A stretch of 64,000 bases of DNA from CAG-632 sp963626805. GTDB lineage: Bacteria; Bacillota; Clostridia; Lachnospirales; Lachnospiraceae. Positions 62,443-64,000 of this stretch are shown in pieces (within the stretch, counting starts at the first letter, position 1; each line of letters begins with the position of its first letter). Under the pieces are notes generated by a model, which was not told the origin of the DNA, made no database searches, and saw nothing but the letters and a program-made list of their open reading frames with translations. The position numbers and the translations under genes were made by a program. Where the stretch lies: contig CAVFXS010000002.1 in the NCBI GenBank assembly GCA_963626805.1, positions 1-64,000 on the forward strand, given 5' to 3'.

Positions 62443-64000
62443 TTAAACACCACCATTATTTAAGTAATCCCATTCCTCCTGTCCGAGATTCTTGATCATA
62501 AACTCTTCAAAATCATCCTCGGTGTAACCAAATTCCTGCATTTGAGATAGATACATATCTTTTACATTCTCATAAAATATCTCTCCCGTTTCATTCTTCT
62601 TAAAGGTATAGTACAGTGCTTTTACAGTTTCTATCCGGTCTTCCTCTGTCGTTGGTACAATATCTTTTCTCCAATCAAACTGACCGGAATCCTCGTATAC
62701 AGCTTTTAGTAATACAAACGTTGTATCTGCAATGATGCGATCTTCTTCATAAATCCCCGGTTCTCCCACCGGTATTCCCGGCAATTCTATAATCAATTGA
62801 ATTTTATTTCCTTCTTGCCTTATTTTATCTACAACATAATCTTCCGAATCTTTCGTTTCCTCAATACTCGGTGCATCCAGATACGGATATATGAAAATAG
62901 TTCCATTTGCTAATTTTCTTTTTCCTACAAACCCCGACAGCAATGTCGGTCCATAACTCTCTCCCTGAAACAGATTATTTCCTTCCTGTTTCAAATCTGA
63001 ATAGACCTTCCCATCTGTATGAAGCTGAATCCGAAATCTTGCAGGGTCTTTCAGCCTATTATCCACATATCTATATTCCCCCGCATTCTGATATACCTTG
63101 TTCCATCCGGGCACCGGGTAATACGGAAACCATCCCGGAAGATTTACCGCATACCGGTTATTATATAAACAGGAAGCCCCTGTCGGCCCGCCATGATACT
63201 TTAAGGTAAAGGACCGGATTCCATCCTCCTGTCCATAAATTAATAACGTATTCTCATCCTGTTGGTACTCGAGTGCATCTCCATTCTCGTCTATTACACT
63301 ATCTACCTGATATAACCGATATAGTGTCATTGCATAGCTATCTAAGTTACCATCGGATGGCACACATGTTACAGTTGCCTTCATCTGTCTTCCAAGCTTC
63401 AAATCCATATCATAGGATATGATCTGAAAATCCGCTTCGCACTCTTCCTGCTCTATCCCCTCGATCGTATAACGCCATTGATCATCATCATTACTGATAA
63501 AGTTATCAGAACAATAATAACTGGCAGGTAATCCACTGTATATTAATCCCCATATTGCACATATAGCACTTGCCAGAATTGACAAATAATATGCTGTTTT
63601 ATGCCTTTTCTCATTTCTTCTATGCTGTAAAAAATAAATAGCCAAAGTGCCACTAAATACGCCAATCCAGAAAATCCCCCTGGCTGCAACCAATAACCCT
63701 GCCATTGGCATACAATATACTTCTATGCTATTTGCGCCCTGTGGCATAAGCAAAAATATCTTACAAATATAGGTAATCCATTTTACAAAATAAGAATAAC
63801 TTTCAAACTGTGAACTCATTATAGGACTTACTATAAATGCAAATACAATTAGTTCAATATACCCTATTATTTTCCCGGCATTTCTGGCAAATAACCACCC
63901 TGCCAAAATAGCGACTACTCCGTCCAATATGTAGTAAGTTCCAGTCAATCTAAAATAATAAAATAACACCTGGGTTGTATAAGTTCCATCCGAAATATGA
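62443..64000 (-). CDS. large membrane protein, copy 3 (partial, continues past the window)
   Basis: The C-terminal 519 codons of a paralogue of copies 1 and 2. The frame stays open to the window edge; the in-frame GTG at 63969 aligns to an internal residue (TLQVLFYYFRL in copy 2), so the true start is beyond 64000. It keeps the later TM segments, the extracytoplasmic domain with PGWFPYYPVPGW, and the DDFEEF C-terminus. Near 63890-63960 it is almost identical in DNA to 60250-60340 of copy 2. Confidence 0.8.
   Translation of the reverse strand, partial: HISDGTYTTQVLFYYFRLTGTYYILDGVVAILAGWLFARNAGKIIGYIELIVFAFIVSPIMSSQFESYSYFVKWITYICKIFLLMPQGANSIEVYCMPMAGLLVAARGIFWIGVFSGTLAIYFLQHRRNEKRHKTAYYLSILASAICAIWGLIYSGLPASYYCSDNFISNDDDQWRYTIEGIEQEECEADFQIISYDMDLKLGRQMKATVTCVPSDGNLDSYAMTLYRLYQVDSVIDENGDALEYQQDENTLLIYGQEDGIRSFTLKYHGGPTGASCLYNNRYAVNLPGWFPYYPVPGWNKVYQNAGEYRYVDNRLKDPARFRIQLHTDGKVYSDLKQEGNNLFQGESYGPTLLSGFVGKRKLANGTIFIYPYLDAPSIEETKDSEDYVVDKIRQEGNKIQLIIELPGIPVGEPGIYEEDRIIADTTFVLLKAVYEDSGQFDWRKDIVPTTEEDRIETVKALYYTFKKNETGEIFYENVKDMYLSQMQEFGYTEDDFEEFMIKNLGQEEWDYLNNGGV
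62459..62541. repeat. repeat, copy C
   Basis: A near-copy of the 83-bp block at the 3' end of large membrane protein 3, with about two mismatches. Confidence 0.85.

Noticed and set aside
1..64000. tRNA, rRNA or prophage genes
   Set aside because: None could be recognised; no tail, capsid or integrase genes are present in the window.

Overview
The window reads as chromosome from a motile, spore-forming anaerobic gut Firmicute, most likely a Lachnospiraceae member (Roseburia/Lachnospira/Agathobacter-like). The basis is the mid-40s GC by eye, SpoIIID, a flagellin lysine methylase, cellobiose phosphorylase, many c-di-GMP proteins and a GABA/4-hydroxybutyrate module. The species cannot be fixed from sequence alone. 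A 10-N scaffold gap at 59507-59516 shows this is a draft or metagenome assembly.

Region by region. 1-2.2 kb is AT-rich accessory DNA: a conjugative-element FtsK/TcpA-type coupling ATPase, a small partner gene and an 11-bp tandem repeat where such elements usually carry oriT. It abuts the 3' end of a PLD-nuclease/helicase gene whose C-terminus looks truncated. 2.1-12.5 kb is a minus-strand signalling block: helicase, a protein with two PGDY-like modules, a receiver/class III nucleotide cyclase, a TIR/zinc-ribbon protein, a TIM-barrel/GAF/GGDEF fusion, two small membrane proteins and a hemolysin-III protein. 12.6-20.2 kb holds a nitrilase-family amidase, a very large FliK-like protein, a HepT/HTH-MntA toxin-antitoxin pair with two operator copies, FliB and a TraB-like membrane protein. 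20.3-31 kb holds pnuC behind a terminator-bearing leader, metE, a LysM/G5/M23 cell-wall hydrolase with a WalR-like box, HD-GYP, aroK, a flavin reductase, an amidase preceded by a 52-aa cryptic ORF, and small envelope proteins. 31-40.5 kb holds an aldose-epimerase relative, cellobiose phosphorylase, ACP, a PAS/degenerate-GGDEF/EAL protein, PerR, SpoIIID and an MFS transporter. 40.6-45 kb is gabT, a 4-hydroxybutyrate dehydrogenase-like gene and an Amt-PII fusion, linking GABA breakdown to ammonium. 45-50.6 kb holds a second nitrilase, a MATE exporter, a bacterial calpain with a Gln-rich repeat, and a GNAT protein. 50.8-54.7 kb is a hydroxyacid operon (LDH2, LarA-like, DMT transporter, TudS-like).

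54.8-64 kb is the most unusual segment. It contains three paralogous ~640-aa membrane proteins, each with about seven TM segments followed by a ~360-residue extracytoplasmic domain, interleaved with two ABC ATPases, two small secreted proteins and an internally deleted FtsX-type permease. The copies share an exact 83-bp repeat at their 3' ends. I propose it as an undescribed secreted-peptide/ABC self-protection or export system. The TIR-cyclase-GGDEF block at 6.1-10.5 kb is the second candidate. Both proposals are inference from domain content and gene order.
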